The translations under genes were made by a program, and so were the position numbers. The notes below the pieces were generated by a model. That model searched no databases and had not been told where the DNA came from. It saw only the letters and a list, made by a program, of their open reading frames with translations. Positions 22,397-34,582 of a stretch of DNA of 64,000 bases are shown in pieces. The DNA is from Madurella fahalii. Its lineage: Eukaryota; Ascomycota; Sordariomycetes; Sordariales. Each line of letters starts with the position of its first letter. Position 1 is the first letter of the stretch. The stretch spans positions 4,588,001 through 4,652,000 of the forward strand of contig CM056876.1 of the NCBI GenBank assembly GCA_029876055.1, read 5' to 3'.

Positions 22397-24617
22397 GGTG
22401 TAACGATTATAGCACTGCTGGCGCCGGTAGTCACTATAAATGAGTGGAACTCTTATACGTACTTGTAGAGCCGTCTGCCCCGCCGTCGGATTGAAATTGC
22501 AGTCATATCGATGTTGGGGTAGGGGGTACCCTCCTCCCCCTTTAATGGAATAACCGTTCGATTAGTAGGATAACGTAGTCAAGTTCCTTTGCGGCAGTCA
22601 GCGTCTTCCTATTTATTTCAGTTCAATTCGTCCTTGCTCAAGACTCTTAAACGTAGCTATAAATCCAGCGTTAATCATGTACAAAAAGAGCAAATGTAGG
22701 CGGACATCTTTGAAAACTTGACAGAGAGTTCTCCGGCGGGCAACAACGATTCCGGTCGAGCTAGAGAGATAAGTAAACCAACGAGACGGGGCCGAGCGGA
22801 CACCAGTCCTCTTCGAGTTGAGTGCCAATACCTGCGTCACATCTCGTATAGGAGGGAATAGAGGACGTCCTAATGCCAAGACTGGAGTCTATGCTGACAC
22901 CCACATGTAGCCTCGGAAATAAATGTCACCTGTACTGTACGAAAATAAATAATAGAACTTGGGCCTAAATTTACATAGGAGAGGCACTTGTACGTGTACC
23001 CTTAGAGGCACGCTCAGCTTTCGCTTGGTATGTTTTGCTGCCTATCTCGCTGATTGAACTGATCTCCTCTCAAATGGCATGCTCTTAATTACCTACCTAG
23101 TCAAGAGAACAGACAACTCATCATCCATCAATTATCGATGCTATCACCAGCTCCTGAGCCACCTTCACCTTTCCAGGCCCTTCCCATTTCTTATGGCTTC
23201 TAGGCATCCTTCGAGCTCTCTAATCCAATACGTTATTCTAGTATCCATCGTAGCCATTGTTACCCTGAACTCCCGTCTTGCCCCGAGCAACTCTACATAT
23301 TTAGAGAATTACTAGAGGAGCATTGTAGAGGATAGAGCGCCTCGGAATATTCTAAAACATTTTGTTGTGAGCACAAGTGTATGGGCAACCGCTGATGCCG
23401 GTTGATTTGATCTCTGTAACTAAAAACGCGCTCTGGTGCTGGTGGTGAGTCCACTCTCACGCCGCCCCCGACCATCTAAGACAACCGAGTCAACCAGCCC
23501 AAATCTGACCATGGACTTATGGGGGCTGGTTTAATTAATTAAATTCTTTTTTATTTTAATTTTTTTTTTTTTTTGGCCGACGAATTATATTCCACCATTC
23601 ATTGGTTTGTTCGAGGGACGTTCCGACAGAAGTGCACAACTAGGTACCTATTAAGGCAATTAAACCCTGTGCTGCATGAATGATGTGTACGATTCGGTAT
23701 CTGAATGGAAATAGGCTCAGGCGCTTAGAATATGTTACGGATGTGATGGCATGTCTCGGTTTGGCGCGCTGTCAGCTCTCGGTGCTCTGCGACACTGCAA
23801 CGCTGGGTCTCCACCGCGATCCAGCTGTTGCATCTCGTGGAGAAGGATAGCAAAATCGCTGAGGCGCCCTACAACCAGCATGTGGCAGGATGAACAGCGC
23901 CAATGGTTGATTTGGGAATATTGGCGGTGGAACGTTCTACCCTAGTGGTCGTCCCGCTGAAGTCGACTCGACTGAGATACTGTGGCAATCTAAAAAGACA
24001 ACCCTGCCGGTGGATACAGGCCATGATGATCGGGTGGCTGGGAGGATGCTGGTTGGGCTCGGTCGGGCTGTGAGACACGAGTATCGCTCCTAACGACCCG
24101 CGCTATTCCAGGTAGAAGTCAGCCCAGTCAGCCAGTCACGATGGAGCACATATTCGACCTGGCTGAGACACTGTAGCACCCCATCCACCACAACCCGGGC
24201 ATCATTTCTCGTCTGTTCTCCTGTCATATGAAGCGCAATGATTAAACCAGACCGCCAACGCCCGTTGACCAGAACCTCCCACCTCCATTCCCAGCGCACT
24301 GCATTAAAGTTGACCTAAGTCCTTAAGCCCGCCACGGCTGCCGCGTTCTACTAACCCATAGCTGACAAAACGAGCAAGCCGGTCGGCTCTCGAAGATCGA
24401 GCTCTGCCCATTTCCTTGTTCTATTGCCGCACAAAGACGTCTTCATAGCACAGGTACGGGCCCTGTCCTCTTTTCCTCCTCCTTGAGTGTTTGCTTTTTA
24501 ATGTTCGGTTGGTTGGCCTACCCCGGGCGTGGTTGACGTTGAGCACGGCCCTACATGCTTACTACTCGATACCATGTCCTAAGACATTTGGGTAGGCGAA
24601 GAAAGATTTGATTTCCG
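22397..24617. other. Intergenic, no supported gene
   Basis: About 2.2 kb with stop codons in all frames. A run of T (23545-23574, with TTTAATTTTT) is the only low-complexity feature. Nothing else recognised. Confidence 0.45.
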
Positions 24618-26090
24618 ATGGAGAGGATTCTTGATTACTTCGGGCTCGCATGCAGCAACGCGTCCGATATTGCCACGCACTACATCAACGCCACACGGTT
24701 TCTCTTGAGTGGCGACGCGTTGGCATTTAACCGGGAGACCCAGTTGGACAAATTGCGCGACGACGACATAGAGAGATTCTTGAATTCCTTCCCCGGTGAT
24801 AGAATACCAGAGGGCGATTAGTTTGGGTATCAGAACCTGAGCCTTCCGAAGGAAGGAGGGCCGGCAATCCGTCTCATGCGGCTGCTCCCTGGGAACGACT
24901 TGGAGGAAATCCAATGTGTTCTTGAGTCGTCCCGCCTGGACACGGCGCGATATGAAGCGCTCTCCTACGTTTGGGGCGAAACAAAGAAGCCCTCGCCGCG
25001 GATCCTTTGCAATGGCAAGCAACTGTGTGTGACGCGCAATCTCGCGCTGGCCCTGAACAGCCTCCGCCTGCCGGACCGTGAGAGAGTCTTATGGGTGGAT
25101 GCCGTCGGCATCAACCAGGAGGATAACGAGGAGAAATCATAGCAGATCTCAATGATGGCTGATGTCTATAGTCGCGCACGCCGGGTCGTCGTTTACCTTG
25201 GGGAAATGTCTTGGATTTACCGGATCTCCTTCGATATCTTTCGACATATGCATACGCTGTACCAACAGGTTGTTCATCCAAATCGTGGACTGAACGTCTC
25301 CGACATCAAGAGCTGCTCCCACGCATTACCTGTAGCGGGCTTCAAATCACTGATCCCAATCTTCAGGGTAACTATCGTAACATATTGGTTTGCGACGTCG
25401 TTGTGGTTCAGCCGCACGTGGGTTGTACAAATGAGTTCATATTACATCTTTCCCCTTTAGTGTAGACTACCTATCCAGCCAGATAACAAGCTGATTGCTA
25501 ACAAGTATTCTTTGGATACTTTTTGTCTCGGGAGGTTGCGCTTGCCCGAGATGTTATCTTTGTATGCGGCCGACAAGGGCTGGGGTGGGGTGTCTTCGAG
25601 AACGGCATGTTAATGAAGACCCTTGTGTCTCTACATGATCTGATGGGCCGAGAATCGGCTGGAGAGGTTGATGTTCCTCTACTAAGACTCATTGCTCTAC
25701 GCCAAGCTGTTGCCGCGCAAAAGCAAGATCGTGGCTTGCTGACGCTGCTCTCCGAAGTTCGCGGACTCAAAGCAACTGACCCGTGAGACAATGTGTACAG
25801 GGTCCTCAGTTTGACAGATACCGATCTCTCCATAATCGATCTCCGCCCAGATTATGGCATAACAACTGAGCGCCTCTGCACCAGCGTTGTCCAAGCTCTG
25901 ATTCTGAATGACCAATCCGGTCTCGACATTCTGTCCATCTCACGTTCTCCCCACAGACGCAAGCTACGAAGATGCCGTCCTGGGTACCCAACTGGAGCGG
26001 CGCCGTCGAGACGGTCAGGCCATTTGTGGCTTCCGCTCCCGATACGGCGCGAGAGCTTTTTGTGCATCCGAGGGCACGTCGATGAGAACA
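24618..26090 (+). pseudogene. HET-domain pseudogene
   Basis: The reading MERILDYFGLACSN (24618) to LPSWVPNW-type text (about 26000) follows a HET protein. Recognisable blocks are YEALSYVWGETKK, VLWVDAVGINQEDNEEKS, ISMMADVYSRARRVVVYLG, FSRTWVVQ, EVALARDVIFVCG and MPSWVPNWSG. In-frame stops lie at 24819-24821 (TAG), 25140-25142 (TAG, where HET proteins have Gln) and 25784-25786 (TGA, where they have Arg). Each is explained by a C-to-T change (CAG to TAG, CGA to TGA). Between WVVQ (about 25430) and EVALAR (about 25535) lies a probable intron, and the frame also shifts before MPSWVP (about 25950). It differs in sequence from the intact HET gene at 20294, so it is not a recent duplicate. Confidence 0.8.
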
Positions 26091-27053
26091 CAACTGAAAG
26101 CGACTGGCAGCTTAGAGGATGACGTAAGAAGTTCGAGGTTCTTTGCGCACTTCCCGCAATACCCTGCGCTGACATGGCAATATGAAACTGGACATTGTAC
26201 ATGAGTTGTTGGTTAATTATCATGTGCATCGCATCGGTTCTAGGACGCTGAACCCCGTTCATCGGCGCTTGCGTGTGCCGGTGCATCGGATGTTCGATAG
26301 ACTGGTTCGTATTGGTGCGGTACCTTTATTGACTACGCCGGCCATCAGAGAACTAGCAAGTGAGTTGCACCCAGCCACCAGCCCCGAATCCGATGGTGAT
26401 GGGAGAGCGGAATAATTGTGGCCACGCCGCCGAAGAGCCGCCACGCCACGGCCCCAGTGCCATCGCTTGCCTATCTATGCAAGGTGAATTACAATGAAGA
26501 CGGTTGACTATATGCAGTAAGGGCCAGTACTGAGTACCCTGCCGGCGTGTTTCGGGGAACAAGGGTCTGGATGGAGCTGCGTGGTCGTCTCCGTTACACG
26601 TCTTGGCGGATTTGAAAAAGACTGCGCATAACGTCGAAAGTCTCGTAATGCAAGGGGAAAGAGCTGTGGATAATAAAACAGGTTCGCCTTCAGTTTTCAT
26701 TGCGTTTCTCTACAGGTGCGTTGAGCAAGCAGTCTCAATATAGGAATTAAAACATACAACCCTAGAGCAACGTCCCGCCTACCGTCTCTGTGCCACTTAC
26801 ATGTAGCTTCCACTTCTAATCAGTCCCTCATTACAGTTGGCTCCTCAGTCCGCTTAATCCCCAACCTCACCCGTTTAATCCGATCTATCTTGTCCAAACC
26901 CCTCGTCTCCAGCACCAACATAGTCTCCTTAAAGAAGTTCTGACTAGTCTACACAAACGAGCACGTAATGGCCTTTTGTATTCCTCCTTCACTCCCACAA
27001 ACCAAAAGCACTTGGGGCAGCTGTCTAGCCTGAAGCAGCGTCGCGGTCATGGG
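26091..27053. other. Intergenic, no supported gene
   Basis: Short frames only (for example 26182-26415). No domain or splice structure recognised. Confidence 0.4.
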
Positions 27054-28080
27054 TCATGGAATACGTATCAACCAGCGTAAATACCTGTTTCTCACTTTCG
27101 CATTTCCACCCCACGATACAAATAACAGGTAAAGTAAAAAGGAAATAGTACGTACCATCATATCCCCCGGCTGCGCGTTTGTCGCATCCCTAATAAGCCT
27201 CATTAACACCTCAATCTTGCACGGATCCTCAACAACGATATACTCCCCGCCCTCTTCCAGCTTTATGCACCGCCAACGGCGAGCTGGCATAAAAGCTCCA
27301 CGTCAGCCGGCCCGTCCGCGGCCCCCCCGATCTTCTCCTCAATCTCCTTCACAGGCAGGTACCCCTCGAACCCTCAAACCACAGCTGCATCGCCTAGTAC
27401 TTGCCCTCGTACAGCCGAATCACCACGAGAGGGCTTGCAAGCAGCACGGCAAGAGAGCGGGTGAGCAAGAGGGGCCCCAAGACGGCAGCGACGCGGGAGC
27501 GTGTTGGCCTGCTGATGTTGCCTGATGGTGGCTACCAGGGAGTCGTAGCAAAGGAAGATAGGGGCGGCGATGAAGATGATAATGTTCAGGTGGGGGAGGC
27601 ATGGGATCCATCTGCGGACGAAAGAGGGGTATGCCCGCGAACGCGACGTGGTGGAAACGGTCCCAACTAATGAGCGCGGCGCAGCAGCCGTCGAGGATGA
27701 CGGCGTTTGAGGCGGTGAGACGGTCGTGGGCATGAGGGGATGAGGAAGGGAAGTAAGTTTAGGGGGTTGGGGAAAGTTCCTTTCCGAGAAGCGGGCGGAG
27801 GTAGCGGTTGGGGACGTGAACGGTTCATGCGGGGGATAGGGATGCTTGCCGAGGGTGGATGGATGAGATAGTTGACGGAAGGTGTCCCTTGTCGTGCTCT
27901 ACTGGTTCTGGATTGACGAGCTTGAAGAGCCGCCCGACGGTAGAAGCACTTTTTGAACTTGTCCTCGTTGATGTCCCCTTCGGTTTTCTTGGCGTTATAG
28001 ACTCCAATGCCAACCACCTGGACGCTTGGCTCAATGTCCCAGAGCCTAGTCCCAAGACGTCGGTCGTATACTGGGATTGG
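27054..28080 (-). pseudogene. Decayed gene, probable membrane protein
   Basis: Protein-like text alternates between frames. Near 27960-28060 it reads VVGIGVYNAKKTEGDINEDK, near 27560-27600 HLNIIIFIAAPIFLCYDSL (a membrane-like segment), near 27400-27450 LASPLVVIRLYEGKY followed by TAG and then AMQLWFEG, and near 27180-27260 KLEEGGEYIVVEDPCKIEV with a GTACGT donor after it. At least one stop and two frame changes are needed to join these, so the gene looks broken. I do not recognise the family. Alternative: a multi-intron gene that I have not resolved. Confidence 0.4.
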
Positions 28081-28759
28081 TGACCTCGCTGGTTAGGTTA
28101 ATATGGAAAATAAATTGATTGCGACATCGAATTATGTTCTTTCCACGCCTAGGCACACGGAACTCCAACAGTAAAAGGTCACACAAGCGCGGGCCGAATC
28201 TTTGATAATTTGACCGAGAACTAAAAGTTGATATCCAAGGCAACCTAAGCATTTTGGACAAAAAGGACCAAGGTAAACATCCCGGCCCCTGTTCGCTAGC
28301 GCTTCACGCGAACACCACAGCCACCAGCAAATTCGCTATCTCAGTGCTATAAAGGGCAGACAGGTAGCATGATTCAGATGCTTAATATGTCATGGTTTCA
28401 CAGGGTTTTTAAATGGAGTTACTCTCTTTGCTCGCACGCTACAATCCGCCTGAATCCCAAGCCTGGGCGCTGTCACAAGAGCCAGGCTTAGGTAACCAAC
28501 CCGTGTTTTAAGGGATCGGTCCCATGCACAGGGCTGGATGGAGTAATCCCCACTCGAGATGCGTGGGCGGTTGGACAGGGGTCTGCTCCTTTTCGCCAAC
28601 TGCGGCGTTTCACAGAAAATCTTCTACCATGACTTCCATCCCGTTTCATTCCTCGCGGCCAATTGCCTAAGTACCGGCCTTCACGCCTTGCACACACCCG
28701 CCATCCGCTACGATACTTAGCCCCTATTCTAGGAATAACCGACGGCTGTGTAATCATAG
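28081..28759. other. Intergenic, no supported gene
   Basis: Only short overlapping frames on the minus strand (28390-28757). Nothing recognised. Confidence 0.4.
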
Positions 28760-30442
28760 ATGTCTCTGTTCCTGGATCGGCAACTGTATCTTGACCGCTT
28801 CAAGAGAGGCGAAAAGGCCCGAGGCGAGCGGTACGACTGCACAGTCCTGAGATGGCCCGGAAATGGTAACGATCCTACCACGCTGCCGCTGGCTCCTTAA
28901 CGGTTTGTAGCCTGATGTTGGAACATGTAGGCAATCGAATGATCCGAAACGAGACTACACTCGCGTCCCAGGTAGAGAGCCTTGATACACGCCAAGTCAA
29001 TATAATGTGCTTAATTACCCAGAAGGCTACTAATTCACCCTGACTCTTTCAATCCACCTCCGCTGACGTGGTTGACACCTAGTATCGCACCCCTGGATAG
29101 CTGGCATCCTGATAGCCTCGCAGGGCTCGAGACCTTAGCGCAGCGGTACAATATACCCGGAGCTTTTCTTGATGAGCGAAGCCAGGGAGTGGCCAGCTCA
29201 TTTAGTTATTACCCAGAAAGCTCGACTTCCTTTTGTGAGTTAAAAGCAGCTTTGCTGGACATGCTGGGCAACAATGTGCTGAACTAGTAGCGCTGCTATA
29301 GGCACTTGGGTTCGCTTCGTGCTGAGAAATGTTGAGAAAAGCGAATCCAAAGCCCCGCGAGACCACGCTCCAACGCCAAACACGACGTTTCGCCGTCTAT
29401 TTACCTTTCTCAAGACGTCGCTAGGCCGAGCTCCGAAGGAGGATGCCGGATTGCATGAGTTAGCAGTTGTGCATGACCGGTCCGAAGGCGGCAAGGAGCT
29501 TCCCCGAAGATGGAAGCAGAGTTCCTACTTCCTCCGCGTCGACGGTGCAGGCACCCCTAGGCCGATGGTGACTCTGGTGTGCTTCGGGCCGTCGGTCTTT
29601 CTGATAGAGACATTCGAACACCTCCCAGAGAGGACAAACTGCAGCAACATCGTCTCTCACCCGTACATTCTCCTCGATTTCGTTTTACACGACCTCTATA
29701 TGCAACTCGACACAACTCTATGGGAACTCCGGGACATCTTCCACATTGAAAAAGAGGTCCGTTATTCCGAGTGCCGGCGGATCGGGATTGAGTGAAACTG
29801 CTGCTGATGTGGCAACAGCATTTCGGTTACCTGACGGCAAGCCCAACAACGCCTCTCGCGGAGATCAACTTCTCTGCCCTACATCTCCTCGCTGACTACA
29901 TCATCATGCTCCGAGAGGCCTCTCAGGGATTGTTGGCGATTCTCAACGCCGTAGTTGAGCACCACGCATCCGCACCGCTCCTTACAGTCTCTTCCTCGGA
30001 CTTCCTGCACAAGCAAACCCAATCGGCGTTTGAATACCGTCGACGCCTAGTCCAAGCGACAGGAGAACGGGCCGCGACGTTCGAGAAGCGCATCAGCAAC
30101 CTGATCACCTTGTTTTTCAACCACATTACACAGCAGGACAATTCCATGCTGATGCGTGACAGCTCCAGCGTCAAGGGAATTGGGATCATCACATTGCTCT
30201 GTTTGCCGATCACGACGGTCGCCACCATCTGCGGCTCCCAGTTCTTTTACGACACCGAGAACCCAGACGGCACACACAGCGTCATGATGGACCCTTCAGG
30301 CTGGATCATGTTTGCCGTTTCGACGGTGCTCAGTCTCGCCCTGTTTTCGGCTTGGGCCTACTACACGCGGCGTCTGGAGGAGCGGTTTGCCAGAGGACAG
30401 AGGTCCAACCGGGATGGAAAGAAACTAGTCTTTTCACCATGA
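28760..30442 (+). CDS. CorA-like membrane protein, copy 2
   Basis: The solid part has exons 29083-29234, 29302-29756 and 29819-30442, with introns 29235-29301 (GTGAGT donor, TGCTGAAC branch) and 29757-29818 (GTCCGT donor). A probable earlier exon ends at 29006 (SLDTRQVNI), and the ATG at 28760 (MSLFLDRQLYLDRFKRGEK) is the likely start, but joining 28865 to about 28911 does not keep phase, so the N-terminus is unresolved or damaged. The C-terminus has two membrane segments, GIITLLCLPITTVATICGS and IMFAVSTVLSLALFSAWAYY, preceded by a long helical region. The CorA GMN motif is absent; GSQFFYD follows the first segment. The architecture is the same as the minus-strand gene at 8439-10866, but sequence similarity is low. 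The substrate is unknown. Confidence 0.65.
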
Positions 30443-30478
30443 GGTCCGAGAAAGATAATTATGGCTGGTTGACGGATA

Positions 30479-30910
30479 TTAGTACCTGCGGTCGCAGCTG
30501 AGCGAAAATATAGCCCTGGCATCCGACGTAATCATAAAAGCAAACAGTTCATGACGCAAAAGCGTTGCCCAGCAGGACAATGATACAGCCAATTGCGAAG
30601 CTGGTAAAGTTGGGAGACAGAGCTCAGCCTTGGCCGAAGCAACGTCAGCGATAGGGACGGCCGGGTTGTCCCCCATGGAAACTGCAGAGGCATATGCCGT
30701 GATGGCAGCCTTGGCTACGCTCAAGATGTTGACAATTGTTTGCTGGAATTGATTGCCGATGTCTGTGGGGAAATTGAAGGAAGCAGACGACTCCGTCCCG
30801 CCGTCCCCTCCCATGGTTGCATCGTCCGTCAACAGTAATAATCTCATCCAATCATGTGGTTTCCCGGCGCCTTGGTCGCTCACTTCTGCCCTGCGTATTG
30901 AGATCATCAT
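30479..30910 (-). CDS. Doubtful hypothetical ORF
   Basis: A 143-residue frame from the ATG at 30910 (MMISIRRAEVSDQGAG). The same frame continues upstream to about 31060 without an ATG and includes a hydrophobic stretch VLVYVIGAFVYLF, as if an upstream exon were missing. It lies tail-to-tail with the CorA-like gene, 36 bp away. No family is recognised; it may be an antisense or spurious frame. Confidence 0.3.
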   Translation of the reverse strand: MMISIRRAEVSDQGAGKPHDWMRLLLLTDDATMGGDGGTESSASFNFPTDIGNQFQQTIVNILSVAKAAITAYASAVSMGDNPAVPIADVASAKAELCLPTLPASQLAVSLSCWATLLRHELFAFMITSDARAIFSLSCDRRY

Positions 30911-31299
30911 TTCTCGTGAGGGTAGAGACGAGGTATAAGATGAATGGCCTATTCCCGCATAGCCCAATTCCAGGAGGCGGAACAGATATACAAAAGCTCC
31001 GATCACGTAAACCAATACCCGCGGTCTGATGCGTTTCAACCCCAACGGCTCGAAAATGAGGCGACACGCATGACTGATGTTGTTTCACATTGGCGGAATC
31101 AGTGCCGCATAGCTCTTCAGCCGCTGGCGGCTACAAGCAAGTAATGCCACAATTGATAACTGAGCAACTACGCGTTTTGGCTTTATTTTATTCTACCTCT
31201 CCGAGATGCGAGCTGGATGATGTCTCCCAAGTTCATCTCTTCTGGTTTGTCACAATTTCAATCTCGCAACCGTAATACGGCCAGTGTGATCTCGCTCCG

Positions 31300-34286
31300 A
31301 TGCCAAACTACGAACCGACCCCAAGGAGATTCTCTGTAATATCCGTATCGCGGTCTGCCTCGCGGAGGAACAGCATTGACGATATTGCCCGTCCGAGCCT
31401 TGCCCCCCCCACTCCCGGGCTCCCCCCTGCTTCCTCACCGATTGATCTGGCGAGCGCTCTCAAACACCTCCAGCATGTAGAAACAGAAGGTGAAGCGGAA
31501 CGGGGGCGGACCAGATTTACCGGCGCGGGACGACGGCATGAAGGAACAGTGACGGCGCCGTCTGCGAGAAGAGAGAACAGTGCCAGCACTAGGGACCGAA
31601 TTGCTATATGGGAAGAACGAAGTCGCAGCCAAAGCAAGGGCCGGAGCAAAAGCAGGGGGGAGACGTTGGGCCCAGGAGTCGGATAAGCGTGGTACCCGAG
31701 ATACCCGAGTTGTCTGCTGCTTTTGCTATCTTTAGGGAGCAAGAGGATAGTAAAGGGAGAGCTTCGAGAAAAGAGCCAGAGGAGACACCGGGAACAGCCC
31801 TGGGAAAGATACAAGGCGGGAACGGTGACATAGAAAGTCCTGATAGCACCGAGAGACTCAACCAAGTCGATCAAGAGGTGCTCGAGGGAGTCTGTTCAAC
31901 TGTTGCAAGCGTCATCGAGGATGGCAAGGATCGAAGAGCTAGCGATCAACTATCCGGGGACGGTCAGGATGACAGTTCAACAGCACTGAAGGTGACAGGA
32001 GCCGAACCAAGGGATCTACGGATGGACAGGACAGAACGGGTCGATATTCACCGGCAACACACGCCAGTCTTCGTGGCCCCGACGCATCTGCGTACCCCAG
32101 AGAGTGCACCGCAGACACCACCCGCTAATCGGTCTGACGACGCAGCTACGGACCCAAATTCCACGACGAGCGGCCAATCCGCCTTCCAGAAAGTTCCTAG
32201 GACTCCGTCGCCGGTACCAAATCCGGTTCGTGCGGCGTGTGGTGCCGGGCTGCCCCTGACCCCAGAAGCCACCCCCGAGCAGCTTGCGAAAAGGCAATGG
32301 CCCAATTTCGCGGCCGAGGAAGAGCACGTTTTTCGTCTCGAAGGTGGCCGACACACCGAACCAGATCCAGAAGAGGGATACACCACGGTCTTCCAGCCAC
32401 AGAAAGAGACACAGAACCCTCCGCAGCATGCTAACACAACCCTACAATCTGACCAACAGTATTACTCGCCGGCTGAGCTATTGACGGAGGAACAAGTTCA
32501 ACAAGGCAATCGGCTTCGCATTTCTAAGAGTGACTCCGGACATACCGATCCTGGCACCGTTTCGGAGAGCCCCCCGGACAGGGACGAGGCGCAAACCCGG
32601 TACCACAATGTTTGGAGGATTAGCTCATATCAGCCCGATTTCCCACTGCCGCACCGACCGCCCAACAATTCAAATATACAGTCGCCGGGCGATACCCGGT
32701 TTCACGGGAACCCACTTCAAGGTCTCCCCCGAAGTCGGCTCACGGTCGAATCTGTGTCACGCGATCCCATAGACGCCCCGAATCCCTATCCGTATGCAAG
32801 GGGATCTGAAACTGGTGACTGGGCTGTCAACATGCCCCCGTCTCCCTCAACAGCCTACACCCCTGCTGAGCAGAGAATTCGTGCGCCGGCGAGAAGCCGG
32901 AACGGAAGCGGCGGGATGCACAATGGTGGTAGGTACATGAGCCGCAGTAATGTCCCGCGACACGAGTGGGACGCGCCGCCAGTCATCGAGAGGGCATTGC
33001 ACGCCGCGTCCGTTAGCATGATCCAAGGACTCAACGTCCCCGTAGAGCTCTACCGCGGGATACGGGATACCTACTACCCGCTCCCTGGCCGGCCCAACAT
33101 TATCAAAGCTTACCCGATCCGAAGACGCCTTCCAGTCCGGTAGGTCACCCTCCCATTCCCCGGGTCTCGCCTTAACAATACAGTAGTACTCACCATGCGT
33201 GTCGGTAGCATCTTCTTCCCCTCGCACCACGACCTGACCTCGCCGGCCCTCCTGCCCACCCTCTTCACCGTCCACGGCGGCGCCTTCACCTTCGGCTCGC
33301 CGGCCGACGACGACCACTGGAACCGCGCCTTCTCGGACGCCTACACGGTGCTGGTCATAGCCCTGAACTACGCCAAGTCGCCCTGGGCCGCCTTCCCCTC
33401 GCCGCTCCTCGACGTGGAAGCGCTCTACCACGCCGCGCTCAACGACGAGTCGCTGCCCATCGACCGCATGCGTACCGCCCTGGCCGGCTTCGACGCGGGC
33501 GCCAACCTCGCCCTAGCGCTCTGCCAGCTGCCCAGCGTCCGATCCGGCCGCGCGCCGCACCCTCCGCGGACCACCCCCCGGACCGCCAACACCAGCAGCC
33601 ACGCTGGCAGTACTACTAGCAGCAGCGTGGACCCGGGCGCGGTGGCGCGGAGCAACCCGCCGCCGGCGGGCGTGGTGGCGGTGTGCGGGATCCTGGACTT
33701 CACGGCGCCCGTAGCGGACAAGCTGCGCGCGCGGCCGTACAAGCGCGCCCTACGCGCTCCCCGCGGCTGGGGCGCCGCGCTCGACTGGATGGGCAGGCTG
33801 CTCCCGTCCAGCGCCTGGAGCTACATCCCCTACGGCCACGACGCCTCCGACCCCCTCCTGTCGCCCGCCTATGCCGAGCGCGGGGACCTGCCCCCCCACG
33901 TGTTCGTCGTCGCGGCCGAGCTGGACTGCCTGGCCAACGAGAGCTGGCGCGCGGCGAGCAGGTGGGCCGGCGCGGGGAAGAGGGTCGTCCCCGGGCGGAG
34001 GGAGATGGTCGGGAGGAGGGAAGTGAGTTTGTGGAGGGGTTGCTTGGATGATGGGAGGGGCCCGGATAAGGAGAGGTTTGCGTGGGAAGAGGTGTATGAT
34101 GGGGATGGCGTGATGGGGAGCACCAGGTGGCTGTTGGTGCCGGACGTGGTGCACGGGTTCGATTCGGCGGGCTGGAGAGGCAAGTATCTCTGGGCTGACG
34201 AGATTGCGCGGATGGATGCCGAGATGAAGACGATCGCGTACCAGAGAGAGGTGGCGGAGTGGCTGTGGGGAACCGTGTGGCAATAG
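31300..34286 (+). CDS. Disordered protein with C-terminal alpha/beta hydrolase (Ser-to-Asp nucleophile)
   Basis: The ATG at 31300 opens MPNYEPTPRRFSVISVSRSAS. The frame up to IWEERSRSQSKGRSKSRG and the next frame from about 31660 (RISVVPEIPELSAAF) belong to one protein. They are joined if the G-run 31655-31660 had seven instead of six G, so there is either a real frameshift or a sequence error. With that base the phase fits the intron 33140-33208 (GTAGGT donor, GGTAG acceptor), which links RRRLPVR to IFFPSHHDLTSP. The protein would be about 970 residues. Residues 1-560 are Pro/Ser/Glu-rich and disordered. A hydrolase-3 fold follows with the oxyanion motif TVHGGAF (about residue 636), the elbow AGFDAGANLAL (about 709), Asp in AAELDCL (about 853) and His in DVVHGFD (about 929). 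The elbow carries Asp (GAC, 33492-33494) instead of Ser, so classical esterase activity is doubtful. Confidence 0.75.
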
Positions 34287-34582
34287 GGGAGAATACCTGA
34301 GGTAGAACGTGAATCGCGCCCACTGAAAACTATCTTAGCGTTTATGACATTCACTACGCGTATTATGCAACTACTACTTGTGAGTTTGGGGGCTTTTTCT
34401 GCGGCGGGTTGCTGCGTGGTGTGAATACGAGGACAGGGGTGTCCGCAGGATGCTGGGCGGTCCTTTCATCAAACACACCACGTGGTTCTCAGGTTCAAGA
34501 CAGTTGTCGCATTCTGCAGGATATTCCCGTCACACAACATCGCCGACTCTTATCGACCGGCACTCAACATAGGAATGTAAAC

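Noticed and set aside
33700..34323. Long minus frames opposite the hydrolase
   Set aside because: Arg/Pro/Ala-rich shadows of a GC-rich coding exon.
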